Source: Lentisphaeria bacterium UBA1724
GTDB taxonomy: Bacteria; Verrucomicrobiota; Lentisphaeria; Oligosphaerales; Oligosphaeraceae
Direction of reading: 5' to 3'
DNA: 23,653 nt
NCBI GenBank assembly: GCA_002315885.1
Contig: DCIO01000069.1
Span: 1-23,653 of the forward strand
The notes under the pieces are model-generated. The model saw nothing but the letters and a program-made list of their open reading frames with translations. It was not told the origin of the DNA and searched no databases. Made by a program: the position numbers and the translations under genes. Shown piece after piece: positions 14,197 through 22,155 of the stretch (the stretch's first letter is position 1; each line of letters opens with the position of its first letter).

Positions 14197-14234
14197 GGGT
14201 GGAATCCCGAATAGATGTTTCGGCGCAGCCGCGA

Positions 14235-15074
14235 CTATTTAAATAGCTTTAGTTCTTTGGAGATTTGGAGGGTTGTATTTCGGAGTTTCTGGCAATTTTC
14301 GGGTCCGAGTCTGACCATAGCCTTTTGGAATTCATTGAGTTCCTGGAAGACGGAGTCCTTATATTCGTATTGATTTGGTTTTCCCGTGGGTGTCAGCTCT
14401 GGATCGAAATTGAAGATTGGGACTTGCAGGATGACTGTGACGGCATTGGTCAGGAGCTGTCGGATTGTGAGGTCCTGATATCCCAGGTCTTCCAGGATGA
14501 TTTGCAGGCGTGGTTCTGCCAGAGTGAACCATTCTGCCGCTTTTGCGGGAGGCACATTTGTGGCGGCCTCCACCAGAGGACTCAGGCGCTGTTTGGTCTT
14601 TGCAGTGGCAGCCAGATATCCTTCGGCGTTGGTTTCTGCCTCGAAGAGTGGGGTTTCTCCCACAAATCCCAGAGATACGGTGGGGATTTTGCCATTGGCG
14701 ATGGCATCCAGGAGTTGGACGAAGCGCTTCAGTGCGGCCTCTTGGGAGAGCGCCACTTTCAGGAGCGGATTGGAGGTGAGTTTCCCTGCGGCATCCAGGA
14801 GCGCCTGGTCATCCGAAATGGCGGTGTCCTGGATTTCCTCGACGACTTCCTGGATTTCGGGAGTGGGTTCGGGAGGCTGGGCGACGGTGGGGTCGGGGAG
14901 CGCGGGAGGTTCCTCGGGAATGGGGGGAGGCAATTCTGCTTCGACGCCTGTATCGCCGACCACCTCCCATTCGGGGGAGGCGTTGTCGGCGTTATAGATT
15001 TTTTGATAGTAGACCGTGCCCAGAATACCTGCGACAATCAACGGCAAAAAGAAGATGAGGAGTTTTCTGGACAT
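14235..15074 (-). CDS. membrane-anchored proline-rich protein, unknown function
   Basis: I do not recognise this 279-residue protein. One hydrophobic segment at residues 5-22 (LLIFFLPLIVAGILGTVYY) with a short basic N-terminus suggests a signal anchor with the rest outside the cytoplasm. Residues 45-75 are rich in Pro and Glu (PPPIPEEPPALPDP, PEPTPEIQEVVEEIQ), a likely extended spacer. Residues 90-279 look like a mostly helical globular domain containing VSLGFVGETPLFEAETNAEGYLAATAKTK split by loops, with a conserved-looking YQDLTIRQLL. It starts 27 nt after asnS and is the last gene before the terminators. No ribosome site is visible. An envelope role is plausible but not shown. Confidence 0.8.
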   Translation of the reverse strand: MSRKLLIFFLPLIVAGILGTVYYQKIYNADNASPEWEVVGDTGVEAELPPPIPEEPPALPDPTVAQPPEPTPEIQEVVEEIQDTAISDDQALLDAAGKLTSNPLLKVALSQEAALKRFVQLLDAIANGKIPTVSLGFVGETPLFEAETNAEGYLAATAKTKQRLSPLVEAATNVPPAKAAEWFTLAEPRLQIILEDLGYQDLTIRQLLTNAVTVILQVPIFNFDPELTPTGKPNQYEYKDSVFQELNEFQKAMVRLGPENCQKLRNTTLQISKELKLFK

Positions 15075-15101
15075 GGTCGGTGATGCTAGTGGTTGCCTGA
15101 A

Positions 15102-16499
15102 TTAGAATTCGATTTCGCGGGGTGCGCGGGGGTAGGGGATCACATCGCGGATGTTGCCCATGCCCGTGCAGAAGCGAACCATTCGTTCGAAGCCCAGACC
15201 GAAGCCGGCGTGGGGCACGGAACCGAAACGGCGCAGATCCAGATACCACCAGTAGTTGGCGGGATCCATGCCCAGTTCGCGGATGCGGCCTTCCAGGAGA
15301 TCCAGGCGCTCTTCGCGCTGGCTTCCGCCGATGATTTCACCCACTTCGGGGAGGAGGACATCCATGGCGGCGACGGTCTTGCCGTCATCATTGGCGCGCA
15401 TATAGAATGCCTTGATTTCCTTAGGGTAGTTCATGACGATGACGGGGCCATTGAAGACCTTTTCCGCCAGATAGCGTTCGTGTTCGCTCTGGAGGTCCGC
15501 GCCCCAGTAGGGTTTGAACTCGAAGGCATCGGCATTCTTGGAGAGGATTTCGATGGCTTCATCGTAGGTGATGCGGGCGAATTTCGCGGTGGCCAGTCGG
15601 GTGAGTCGTTCCAGGAGTCCCTTCTCGATGCGTGCATCGCAGAATTTCAGGTCATCCTGGCATTCGGTGATGACGGCGTTGAAGAGTGCGCGGAGGTAAT
15701 CCTCTGCGATATCCGCATCGTCATTAAGGTCTGCGAATGCGATTTCGGGTTCGATCATCCAGAACTCGGAGAGGTGTCGAGAAGTGTTGGACTTTTCGGC
15801 GCGGAAGGTAGGTCCGAAGGTATAGACGCTGCCCAGTGCGCAGGCGTAGGTCTCGGCTTCCAGCTGTCCGGAGACAGTCAGGTTGACAGGCTTGCCGAAG
15901 AAATCCTGCTTGAAATCCACCTTTCCGGTTTCGGGGTCCTTGGGCATGTTGTTCAGGTCCATGGTGGTCACCTGGAACATCTCGCCTGCGCCTTCGCAGT
16001 CACTTGCGGTGAAGATGGGGGCGTTGAAGTAGTAGAAGCCGCGGCTCTGGAAGAACTTGTGGGTGGCCATGGCCAGGCAGTTGCGGATGCGGGAGACGCA
16101 ACCGAAGGTGTTGGTACGGGGGCGCAGGTGAGCGACTTCACGGAGGCGCTCGAAGGAGATGCGGCCCTTGCTCAGGGGATACTTCAGGGGATCGCAGGCG
16201 CCGAAGAGTGTGATGGAGTCCGCATGGAGTTCTACTGCCTGTCCTGCGGCGGGGCTCTCCACTAGTTTGCCGGTGGCGGTCAGGGAACAACCGGGATAGA
16301 GCTTCAGGATTTCCGCCTCGTAGTTGGGCAGTTCCTGGGGGGCGACAATCTGCAGGTTGTCAAAGCAGGAGCCGTCATTGAGTTCGACGAACGAGAAGCC
16401 ACCTTTGGAGTCGCGGCGGGTGCGGACCCATCCTGCGACGGTGAAGGTCTGACCGAAGTCCCGGCTGGCCAGGACGTCTTTGATTACAGTGTGTTTCAT
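15102..16499 (-). CDS. asnS: asparagine--tRNA ligase
   Basis: Cytoplasmic class IIb aminoacyl-tRNA synthetase that charges tRNA-Asn with asparagine. The 465 residues are the family length (E. coli 466). The N-terminal OB-fold anticodon-binding domain (about 18-100, AGWVRTRRDSKGGFSFVELNDGS) is followed by the catalytic core: motif 2 with R233 in FRAEKSNTSRHLSEFWMIEPE and motif 3 GFGLGFERMVRF with R439. SGQLEAE (about residue 216) is characteristic of AsnRS rather than AspRS. The ATG overlaps the stop of the upstream UPF0104 gene as ATGA, and AAGGA stands 9 nt upstream. Its presence implies direct Asn-tRNA charging. A plus-strand frame of 390 codons over this gene is an antisense shadow. Confidence 0.97.
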   Translation of the reverse strand: MKHTVIKDVLASRDFGQTFTVAGWVRTRRDSKGGFSFVELNDGSCFDNLQIVAPQELPNYEAEILKLYPGCSLTATGKLVESPAAGQAVELHADSITLFGACDPLKYPLSKGRISFERLREVAHLRPRTNTFGCVSRIRNCLAMATHKFFQSRGFYYFNAPIFTASDCEGAGEMFQVTTMDLNNMPKDPETGKVDFKQDFFGKPVNLTVSGQLEAETYACALGSVYTFGPTFRAEKSNTSRHLSEFWMIEPEIAFADLNDDADIAEDYLRALFNAVITECQDDLKFCDARIEKGLLERLTRLATAKFARITYDEAIEILSKNADAFEFKPYWGADLQSEHERYLAEKVFNGPVIVMNYPKEIKAFYMRANDDGKTVAAMDVLLPEVGEIIGGSQREERLDLLEGRIRELGMDPANYWWYLDLRRFGSVPHAGFGLGFERMVRFCTGMGNIRDVIPYPRAPREIEF

Positions 16500-17536
16500 T
16501 TTGGAATTCCTTGTTGTGTTTCAGGTAAGGAAATGGTTTTTGGTGGGGGGATGATTGCGAAGGCGATGGCGCCGACGAGTCCCCAGAAGACGAGGATAGC
16601 GGAGTAGAGCAGTGGGATGGTGGTGGCAACTACCGCGGGCTCTGCTCCGAAATTTTGGAAAAGCACCTCCGCGATGGTATCTCGGATTCCCAGTCCGCCT
16701 GGCGTGATTGGCAGGATTGCGGAGGCATTTGCCAGCTGCGTTGTCAGGAGGTACTGTGGCAACGTCATCTGGGATTCGTGGAGGGCTTTTCCCAGGAAGA
16801 AGAATTCCACGCCCAGGAGGAGGTGAATTGCAACGGAGATGCCGAAGGTCTCCCAGAGGACGGCGCGCCTTTCACGGTAGAGGGAAAGTGCATCGCCGAA
16901 CCGTCCGAAGAGCCTCTTGCCGAAGTCGGGCGTCATACGGGAGAGCAGAGCGGTGATTTTTGGAATGCCGGCGCGTGTTTTCAGTGTAGGCCACTTCGCC
17001 CAAAGGAGATACCCCGTCAATGCGCAGATTAGCCCGGAAAAGACTACCACCACCGCGAAAGTCAGCGTGGGTGCGCTGGCTTCCTGGGCGAGGAGGAGCC
17101 GATGGAGAAAGAGCACCGCCAGACCACCCGCTCCGAAGAGCCCCGCTAGGCCGATGGCGCGGTCCAGGAGGTCCACCAGAGTCAACTCTGCCGCCTTTCC
17201 TGGGTGAATGGCAGTGGCTGCGCCCACCTTGATGATGTCCCCGGAAATGCCACCGGGGATGACCAGGCTGAAGAAATCTCCGCCTAGTGTCAGACGCAGA
17301 CACTGCAGGTAGGGGATGGGCATCCCTGGAGCAGAAAGGAGGAGTTGCCAGCGCCAGGCACCCAGCAGTTGCACGATGAAATACAACGCGATGGCGGTAA
17401 TGCCCTGCGGAGAGGCGAGGCATTGCCGAAAGGATGACAGGACATCCTGGTCTGCACGGTGGACGAGTCTCCAGATGAGCCACGCCGCCAAGGCCAGGCA
17501 GAGGCAACGCGCTAGGATGGAAAGACTCTTTTTCAT
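16496..17536 (-). CDS. UPF0104/LPG-synthase-like flippase-domain membrane protein
   Basis: Polytopic membrane protein of the lysylphosphatidylglycerol synthase transmembrane/UPF0104 family. The 346 residues have about eight hydrophobic segments. Family features are LGAWRWQLLLS near residue 60, RLTLGGDFFSLVIPGGISGDIIKV (about 86-109), the AxxxxxxDRAIGL stretch and TQLANASAILPITPGGLGIRDTIAEVLF (about 269-296) with the typical PxTPGGLGxxE/D motif. The soluble transferase domain of MprF is absent, so it is not an LPG synthase itself; a role in lipid or glycolipid transfer is possible. It overlaps asnS by 4 nt and follows the SH3/coiled-coil gene by 60 nt. No ribosome site is visible. Confidence 0.85.
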   Translation of the reverse strand: MKKSLSILARCLCLALAAWLIWRLVHRADQDVLSSFRQCLASPQGITAIALYFIVQLLGAWRWQLLLSAPGMPIPYLQCLRLTLGGDFFSLVIPGGISGDIIKVGAATAIHPGKAAELTLVDLLDRAIGLAGLFGAGGLAVLFLHRLLLAQEASAPTLTFAVVVVFSGLICALTGYLLWAKWPTLKTRAGIPKITALLSRMTPDFGKRLFGRFGDALSLYRERRAVLWETFGISVAIHLLLGVEFFFLGKALHESQMTLPQYLLTTQLANASAILPITPGGLGIRDTIAEVLFQNFGAEPAVVATTIPLLYSAILVFWGLVGAIAFAIIPPPKTISLPETQQGIPK

Positions 17537-17596
17537 GGAAAATCTAGGCGGCAGACCATCCCAGGTCGTCCTTCGCTTGGCATTCCTGACGGCTTG

Positions 17597-19324
17597 TTAT
17601 TTGAAGGTTATGCCCGTGATTACGAAGAGCGGTTTGTCCCACCCGCGGTCGATTTCCATGCCAGCAATGCGGGAGACCTCACGGCCTTCCCAGCGCTTGA
17701 GATCCAGGCGCTCGGAACGCAGGTAGTAGTCTGTGATATAGCGGCCATTTTCCACGTGGCACAGCGCGTGGGTGGTGTCGGGATTGACGTCACGCAGGGG
17801 CTTGATGATACCAGAAATTTCCTTGACAACAATCTGCTTCTTGGAAGCGGACTGGCTCTTTGCGGCTTCCGCTTGGGCCTTGGCTTCCGCTTGGGCCTTA
17901 AGTTTTGCCTCTTCTGCGGCCTTGGCTTCCGCAGCGGCCTTGAGTTTTGCCTCTTCAGCGGCCTTGGCCTCTGCTTCCACCTGGGCCTTGGCTTCCGCTT
18001 CCGCGGCGGCCTTTGCGGCCGCTAGCTCGGCCTTCTTGTCCGCCAGAGCCTTGGTCTGGGCTTCCAGTTCATCCAGCTCCGCCTGGACTTTCGCCTTCTC
18101 CTGTCGCGCCAGTTCCGCCTTGGCGGCCTGTTCGCGCTGTTCGGCGCTCAGGCGTTCTCCTTCCGCTTTCATGGCTTCCAGTTTTGCCTGGGCTTCCTTG
18201 GTGGAGGCCTCCATCTTCTCGCGTTCAAGACGCAGGAGTTCCGCCTGGTCGGTGGCGGCCTTGACGGCCTGCTGATGCTTCTCGATATTTGCCTGGAGGG
18301 CCTCCAATTCCTTCACGGAGCTATCCTGCTGGGCCTGGGCGGACTTGACTTTCGCCAGGGCTTCCTGGGCCAGGGTCTCGGCCTTCAATTGCTCGGCAGC
18401 CATGGCGGCGGCTTCTGCCTTTGCGGCATCGCTACGCTTCTGGGCTTCTAGGCGTGCGTTGAGGATCTTGTCTGCGGTGGCCTTGGCTTCGGCTTCCCAG
18501 CGTGCGGAGTCCTCCTGCACCAGGCGTGCTTTTTCCTGGGCGGCCTTCTGAGCGGCCTCTAGCTGTGCCAACTCCTGCTGCTCCAGTTGGAGGGCCTTCT
18601 CTCGTTCCATAGCGGCGAGCTTCGCTTTGGCCTGGGCGGCTTCGCGCTCGGCTTCCAGGCGCGCGGCGTCATTCTGCAACCGCGAGAGTTCCTCTTCACG
18701 CTGATTTGCCTGGGCCTTCAGGGCGTCAGATTGCTGCTGAAGGGCTTCCAGTTTGCTTTGGTCCTTCGCCAATTCCTGTTGCTGTTTTGCCTGGAGTTGC
18801 TGCAATTGCGCACGCTGGGCGGCCAGTTCCTTGGAGGTGCTGTCCTCTTGAATTGCGACAGGCACGACAACTGGCGCGGCGGGGACTTCACCCAATGCCA
18901 CGAATGCGGTGCTGACCCATGCGGTGGCGTCCTTGGGAACTGCCACGCAGACCCAGTCGCCGTCCTTCTTGCCTTCCAGAGCCAGGGAAGAACCCTCCTT
19001 TGCCATGTAGAATGCGGTGAAGTGGTCGCCGGGGCCCGTGTAGATGGGACAGGGGGATGCCACCACAATGCCCTCTGCATTCACGCTGTCCGCGTGGGTC
19101 CAGCCCGTGACCTTTACGGGAATGCGGATTTCCGCCCATTTGTCCCCCTCCATGCCTTGATAGGAGACGATTTCCACGGGGGTTTCCTTGGAGAGGATGG
19201 CCAGTCTTTCGTAGTACGAAGCGGGTTGTGCCCGCAAGGCGACGCCATTGCTGGTGATATATCCGACGGTAGTTTGCGCGTAGGCGGCTACGCAACAGAG
19301 TAATGCCAGAATCCAAGAACGCAT
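17597..19324 (-). CDS. secreted SH3b and coiled-coil protein
   Basis: Exported envelope protein of unknown function, 575 residues. The signal peptide (1-16, MRSWILALLCCVAAYA) is followed by two SH3b-like units (about 20-78 and 80-146, the second with YTGPGDHFTAFYMAKEGSS and a WVCVAVPKD strand). A long Ala/Glu/Lys/Gln coiled coil runs from about 160 to 495, with TolA-like runs such as AEAKAAEEAKLKA repeated near 455-490. A C-terminal domain of about 80 residues (VVKEISGIIKPLRD... RYITDYYLRSERLDLKRWEGREV) looks beta-rich and SH3- or OB-like. The layout suggests a periplasm-spanning protein that binds cell wall. DNA repeats at 17870-17970 reflect the Ala-rich code. Distinctive C-terminal pairing with SH3b makes general TolA unlikely. 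Confidence 0.88.
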   Translation of the reverse strand: MRSWILALLCCVAAYAQTTVGYITSNGVALRAQPASYYERLAILSKETPVEIVSYQGMEGDKWAEIRIPVKVTGWTHADSVNAEGIVVASPCPIYTGPGDHFTAFYMAKEGSSLALEGKKDGDWVCVAVPKDATAWVSTAFVALGEVPAAPVVVPVAIQEDSTSKELAAQRAQLQQLQAKQQQELAKDQSKLEALQQQSDALKAQANQREEELSRLQNDAARLEAEREAAQAKAKLAAMEREKALQLEQQELAQLEAAQKAAQEKARLVQEDSARWEAEAKATADKILNARLEAQKRSDAAKAEAAAMAAEQLKAETLAQEALAKVKSAQAQQDSSVKELEALQANIEKHQQAVKAATDQAELLRLEREKMEASTKEAQAKLEAMKAEGERLSAEQREQAAKAELARQEKAKVQAELDELEAQTKALADKKAELAAAKAAAEAEAKAQVEAEAKAAEEAKLKAAAEAKAAEEAKLKAQAEAKAQAEAAKSQSASKKQIVVKEISGIIKPLRDVNPDTTHALCHVENGRYITDYYLRSERLDLKRWEGREVSRIAGMEIDRGWDKPLFVITGITFK

Positions 19325-19477
19325 AGTTTTGCCAAAATTAATCGGTGAAAAAGAGAAGAAATTGGGAAACAGATAAATTTAATCCCTAATATAAGGATTG
19401 CAGGACATTCGGAAGAGGCATTTTGGACATTCGCAGTGTCGCCACGAATCCGTGCAAGCGGTGTAATAAACCACGTC
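19325..19477. other. upstream region of the SH3b gene
   Basis: This 153-bp gap holds no gene. A direct repeat GGACATTCG lies at 19403-19411 and 19425-19433. AATCC (19381-19385) and GGATT (19395-19399) form a small dyad around a TATATT that may be the -10 of a minus-strand promoter, but no good -35 accompanies it. Confidence 0.35.
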
Positions 19478-19690
19478 CTTCGACGGCGGGGACGCCGTCG
19501 GCACACCCCTTCGACGGCGGGGACGCCGTTGGCACACCCCTTCGACGGCGGGGACGCCGTCGGTACACCCCTTCGACGGCGGGGACGCCGTCGGCACACC
19601 CCTTCGACGGCGGGGACGCCGTCGGTACACACCTTGGCGACGGCGGGGACGCCGTCGGTACACCCCCCTTCGACGGCGGGGACGCCGTCG
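19478..19690. repeat. seven-copy palindromic hairpin array
   Basis: CGACGGCG-GGGA-CGCCGTCG occurs at 19481, 19512, 19543, 19574, 19605, 19638 and 19671 (starts), spaced 31, 31, 31, 31, 33 and 33 bp. Each copy makes an 8-bp stem with a GGGA loop. Copy 2 has one change (C to T) that keeps a G-U pair in the plus-strand RNA. Spacers are near-identical G(C/T)ACACCCCTT. The array starts 10 bp after the stop of the 563-residue protein gene. The 31-bp period shifts frame each unit, so the long open frames across it do not mean coding. A single extra copy is at 70-89. Confidence 0.92.
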
Positions 19691-19700
19691 GTGCCTTCGG

Positions 19701-21392
19701 TTATTCGAATTGTTCCAGTCTTCCCAGTGCGGTCTCTAGTTCATAATTGTAGACGCGTGTGAGGGAGTTTTGGACGAATGCGCAGAATAGGAAGACAGTC
19801 TGCTGTCCCTTTTGTATGGGGGTGACTTGTGCGGGATTATCGATATTCTGGAAATTCTGAAGCAGCCTGATATCATCGGCGGTAGTCATCATGTAGAAGA
19901 AAGGCATGGCCAATCCCCAGTTACGGAATTCCGCTCGGATGTCCAGGAGTTTATCGTGGTTTTCCTTGACAAAGGCATCGATGGCGGGGCCATGGGGAAG
20001 CGTTTCCAGGAACTCTTTGAGATTTTTCGCTTCTTCCTGCAGTGCGTCATGGCATTCCGCGGGGAGTCGTTTTTGATTTTCGGTCCACAGGACGATGCGA
20101 TGGAGGCCGCGGAGTCGTTGTGTCATATCCAGGGAATTGGCCTGGTAGCGAGCGATGGTGGTCATATCAGCCAGGGCGCGGAGTGCGTCATCCCGTCGTC
20201 CGAGTTCTGCGTTTGCCCGGAAGCGCCATTCTGCCAGGAGGTATGTGCCCCCTGCGATTTGGGCGTCGTGGATGGTATCCAGGGATTTCAGAAGTGCATC
20301 CAGTTGTTCCAGGGATGGGGAGAGGGCTTCGAGATATTTCTCCAGTGCTTCTTTGTCTTCTGGGTCAGCGCCCAATTCGGGGGGATACCAGGGTTTCAGG
20401 CGTTCGTCATCCATGAGTCGGCAATAGCGTCCCCAGGCATACGGGGCATCCTCATCGGTTTCCTGGTGTGCCAGCGAAATCAACTTTTCTCCCAATGCCT
20501 TCTGCTCTTCGGCAAATTTCCCTGCGGCACCGGATTGGCTTGCGGGGGAGGCGAGGGTGAAGATGGCGGTGTCGTTTGACCAGTTGTTGACGGCATCCAT
20601 CCATTGGGAATGGAGTGTGAGCATGGCAAAGACAGTGAATGTCACTGCCAGGACAAAACACCCCATGGCGGTTTTGCCCAGGGGATTCAAGAGTGTTTTG
20701 AGAGAGACTCCGCCTTGTTGGGCATAGAGATAGAGACGCAGGACCAGAGATGCGGCTGCCAGCACAAGCGCGAGAATACAGGTTATGCCTACGCCAGGCA
20801 CTCTTGCGCACCAGAGAAATACGCTTTGGAGGGCAGGGGGAAAACCTCCCAGGAGATTGACGTTGCCATCCAGGATGCCGGCGTATCGGTCCGCGCCATG
20901 GACAACCATGCCGAAATAGAAGAGCCATCCGATGGCATGAAGGAGAGTCTGTCCGATGGACATCAGCGCCAGTTTGCGGTCCTGTCTTGCATTGAGGAAA
21001 TGCACGTATGCGCACAAGGCTTCCACCAGGGTGAGTAGTCCCAGCAATCCCGTCACATATCCCTTCTGTTTCCAGATGACCTGGAGGATGAACAGCGCCA
21101 CGATGCCCCAGTAGAGCCAGGCCTTGATGCGCCCTTTGGGGGAGAGTTGCGGCAGACCGAGGCTTTTATGGAAGCGTGCGAGTTGGATATCATATCCCGC
21201 AATCAGTGTCAGCGGGACGATGACAATGATATTGAAGACGGCTGTCGTGGGAAGCCACCCCAGGCACCAGGCGCTCCAGAGAAGCAGAATGACTGCCAGT
21301 GCCCCGAAGTTCGCCAGCAGCAGGGCATTTGCGGGGCGCTGGATGGCGGACAAGGTGCAGGGGAGGGTGCTGTTGGAGGGCTGTTCGGACAT
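19701..21392 (-). CDS. multi-pass membrane protein, unknown function
   Basis: I do not recognise this 563-residue protein. The N-terminal half (about 20-270) holds roughly seven hydrophobic segments (for example 25-45, 50-67, 92-110, 195-215, 243-262). The C-terminal half (about 275-563) is hydrophilic and rich in helix-forming residues, with Trp/Tyr-containing stretches (DAPYAWGRYCRLMDDERLKPWYPPE) and helical pairs that might be TPR-like repeats (residues 350-450). It starts 10 nt after the stop of the 243-residue secreted protein gene; no ribosome site is visible. Placed in a run with argH upstream and cell-envelope genes downstream, it could act with the secreted neighbour. The gene ends 10 bp before the hairpin array. 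Confidence 0.82.
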   Translation of the reverse strand: MSEQPSNSTLPCTLSAIQRPANALLLANFGALAVILLLWSAWCLGWLPTTAVFNIIVIVPLTLIAGYDIQLARFHKSLGLPQLSPKGRIKAWLYWGIVALFILQVIWKQKGYVTGLLGLLTLVEALCAYVHFLNARQDRKLALMSIGQTLLHAIGWLFYFGMVVHGADRYAGILDGNVNLLGGFPPALQSVFLWCARVPGVGITCILALVLAAASLVLRLYLYAQQGGVSLKTLLNPLGKTAMGCFVLAVTFTVFAMLTLHSQWMDAVNNWSNDTAIFTLASPASQSGAAGKFAEEQKALGEKLISLAHQETDEDAPYAWGRYCRLMDDERLKPWYPPELGADPEDKEALEKYLEALSPSLEQLDALLKSLDTIHDAQIAGGTYLLAEWRFRANAELGRRDDALRALADMTTIARYQANSLDMTQRLRGLHRIVLWTENQKRLPAECHDALQEEAKNLKEFLETLPHGPAIDAFVKENHDKLLDIRAEFRNWGLAMPFFYMMTTADDIRLLQNFQNIDNPAQVTPIQKGQQTVFLFCAFVQNSLTRVYNYELETALGRLEQFE

Positions 21393-21402
21393 GGGAAGGC
21401 GC

Positions 21403-22134
21403 TTATCGGGTAATGGCCTCGATGGTCCAGAGTTGCTCGTCGGTGGCGCAGGTCACTTCGATGGTCACGGGTTCCAGGGAATAAATCCATCCCGACTTCT
21501 TTTCGCCTGCCTTGCCAGCGGATGCCTCGAAGAATATCTTCTGGTCCTGCTTCCTGACTTTGACATTGAAGGCGCCGTCCGTCTCGGAGGTGGCGGAAAT
21601 CTTCCAGGGTGCCACCGTGGGAGTGAAGGAGATGGTCTTGGTGCCGTTGTCCGCCCAGACGCCCAGGAAATTGTTTAGGACCTCTGCCTTCTGGTCCTTC
21701 AGTGCCTGATTGAGATGCCAGCCCTGGAAAGAGTCCACATATTGGTCGATGGCCACATACCATGGACCCTTGCCAGAGATGAAGAGATATCCCCAGCAGA
21801 GGGCCGGGTCGCTCTTCTTGGCGGCGTCACGGATGGGTGTATTGATATCCTTTCGGGACTGTTTGGTGATTAGGTTCTTGGTATTGACAACGCTGGTATT
21901 CTTGAGGGTCTGCTGGCTATCCCGCTCCAGGGGGACGAAGATGACCCGCAATCCCGCATTGGGAGACTGGTAGCGCACGGAGAATTTTTCGCCGAAGAGT
22001 GGGAATGCCTGTGTGTTCGTTGTGCCGTTTCCGCTCCACTGGTAGGTCTTTTCCACCCAGCATGCGTCCTGCGCCAGGAGCACCGTTGCCGTCAAAACCA
22101 GAAATAGTCCGAATGCGCGTAGAGTTTTCATCAT
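21403..22134 (-). CDS. secreted protein, unknown function
   Basis: I do not recognise this 243-residue protein. The N-terminus MMKTLRAFGLFLVLTATVLLAQDA is a clear Sec signal peptide; no lipobox cysteine is present, so it is probably soluble in the periplasm or secreted. The mature part is beta-rich by appearance, with aromatic-rich stretches (ALCWGYLFISGKGPWYVAIDQYVDSFQGWH), and ends in a SGWIYSLEPVTIEV strand region. There are only three cysteines in the mature part. The second ATG codon is an equally possible start. It begins 21 nt after argH and ends 10 nt before the membrane protein gene, so the three are likely co-transcribed. Confidence 0.82.
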   Translation of the reverse strand: MMKTLRAFGLFLVLTATVLLAQDACWVEKTYQWSGNGTTNTQAFPLFGEKFSVRYQSPNAGLRVIFVPLERDSQQTLKNTSVVNTKNLITKQSRKDINTPIRDAAKKSDPALCWGYLFISGKGPWYVAIDQYVDSFQGWHLNQALKDQKAEVLNNFLGVWADNGTKTISFTPTVAPWKISATSETDGAFNVKVRKQDQKIFFEASAGKAGEKKSGWIYSLEPVTIEVTCATDEQLWTIEAITR

Positions 22135-22155
22135 GGTAGTGTGGGTAATTTGAGG

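Noticed and set aside
15093..16265. 390-codon plus-strand open frame
   Set aside because: It is antisense to asnS, which has all the synthetase motifs. The frame has low-complexity Gly/Glu/Val-rich content typical of the complement of GC-rich genes.
16496..17536. Lysylphosphatidylglycerol synthase MprF
   Set aside because: Only the membrane region is present; the C-terminal transferase domain that makes lysyl-PG is missing.
19478..19690. CRISPR array
   Set aside because: The period is 31-33 bp, but the spacers are nearly identical and only 11-13 bp, and the repeat is a full palindrome. No cas genes are nearby.
19423..19762. Open frames on both strands across the hairpin array (repetitive Pro-Ser-Thr-Ala-Gly and Arg-rich peptides)
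   Set aside because: They arise because the 31-bp GC-rich unit has no stop in any frame. There is no ribosome site, and the changing frame per unit argues against a selected protein.
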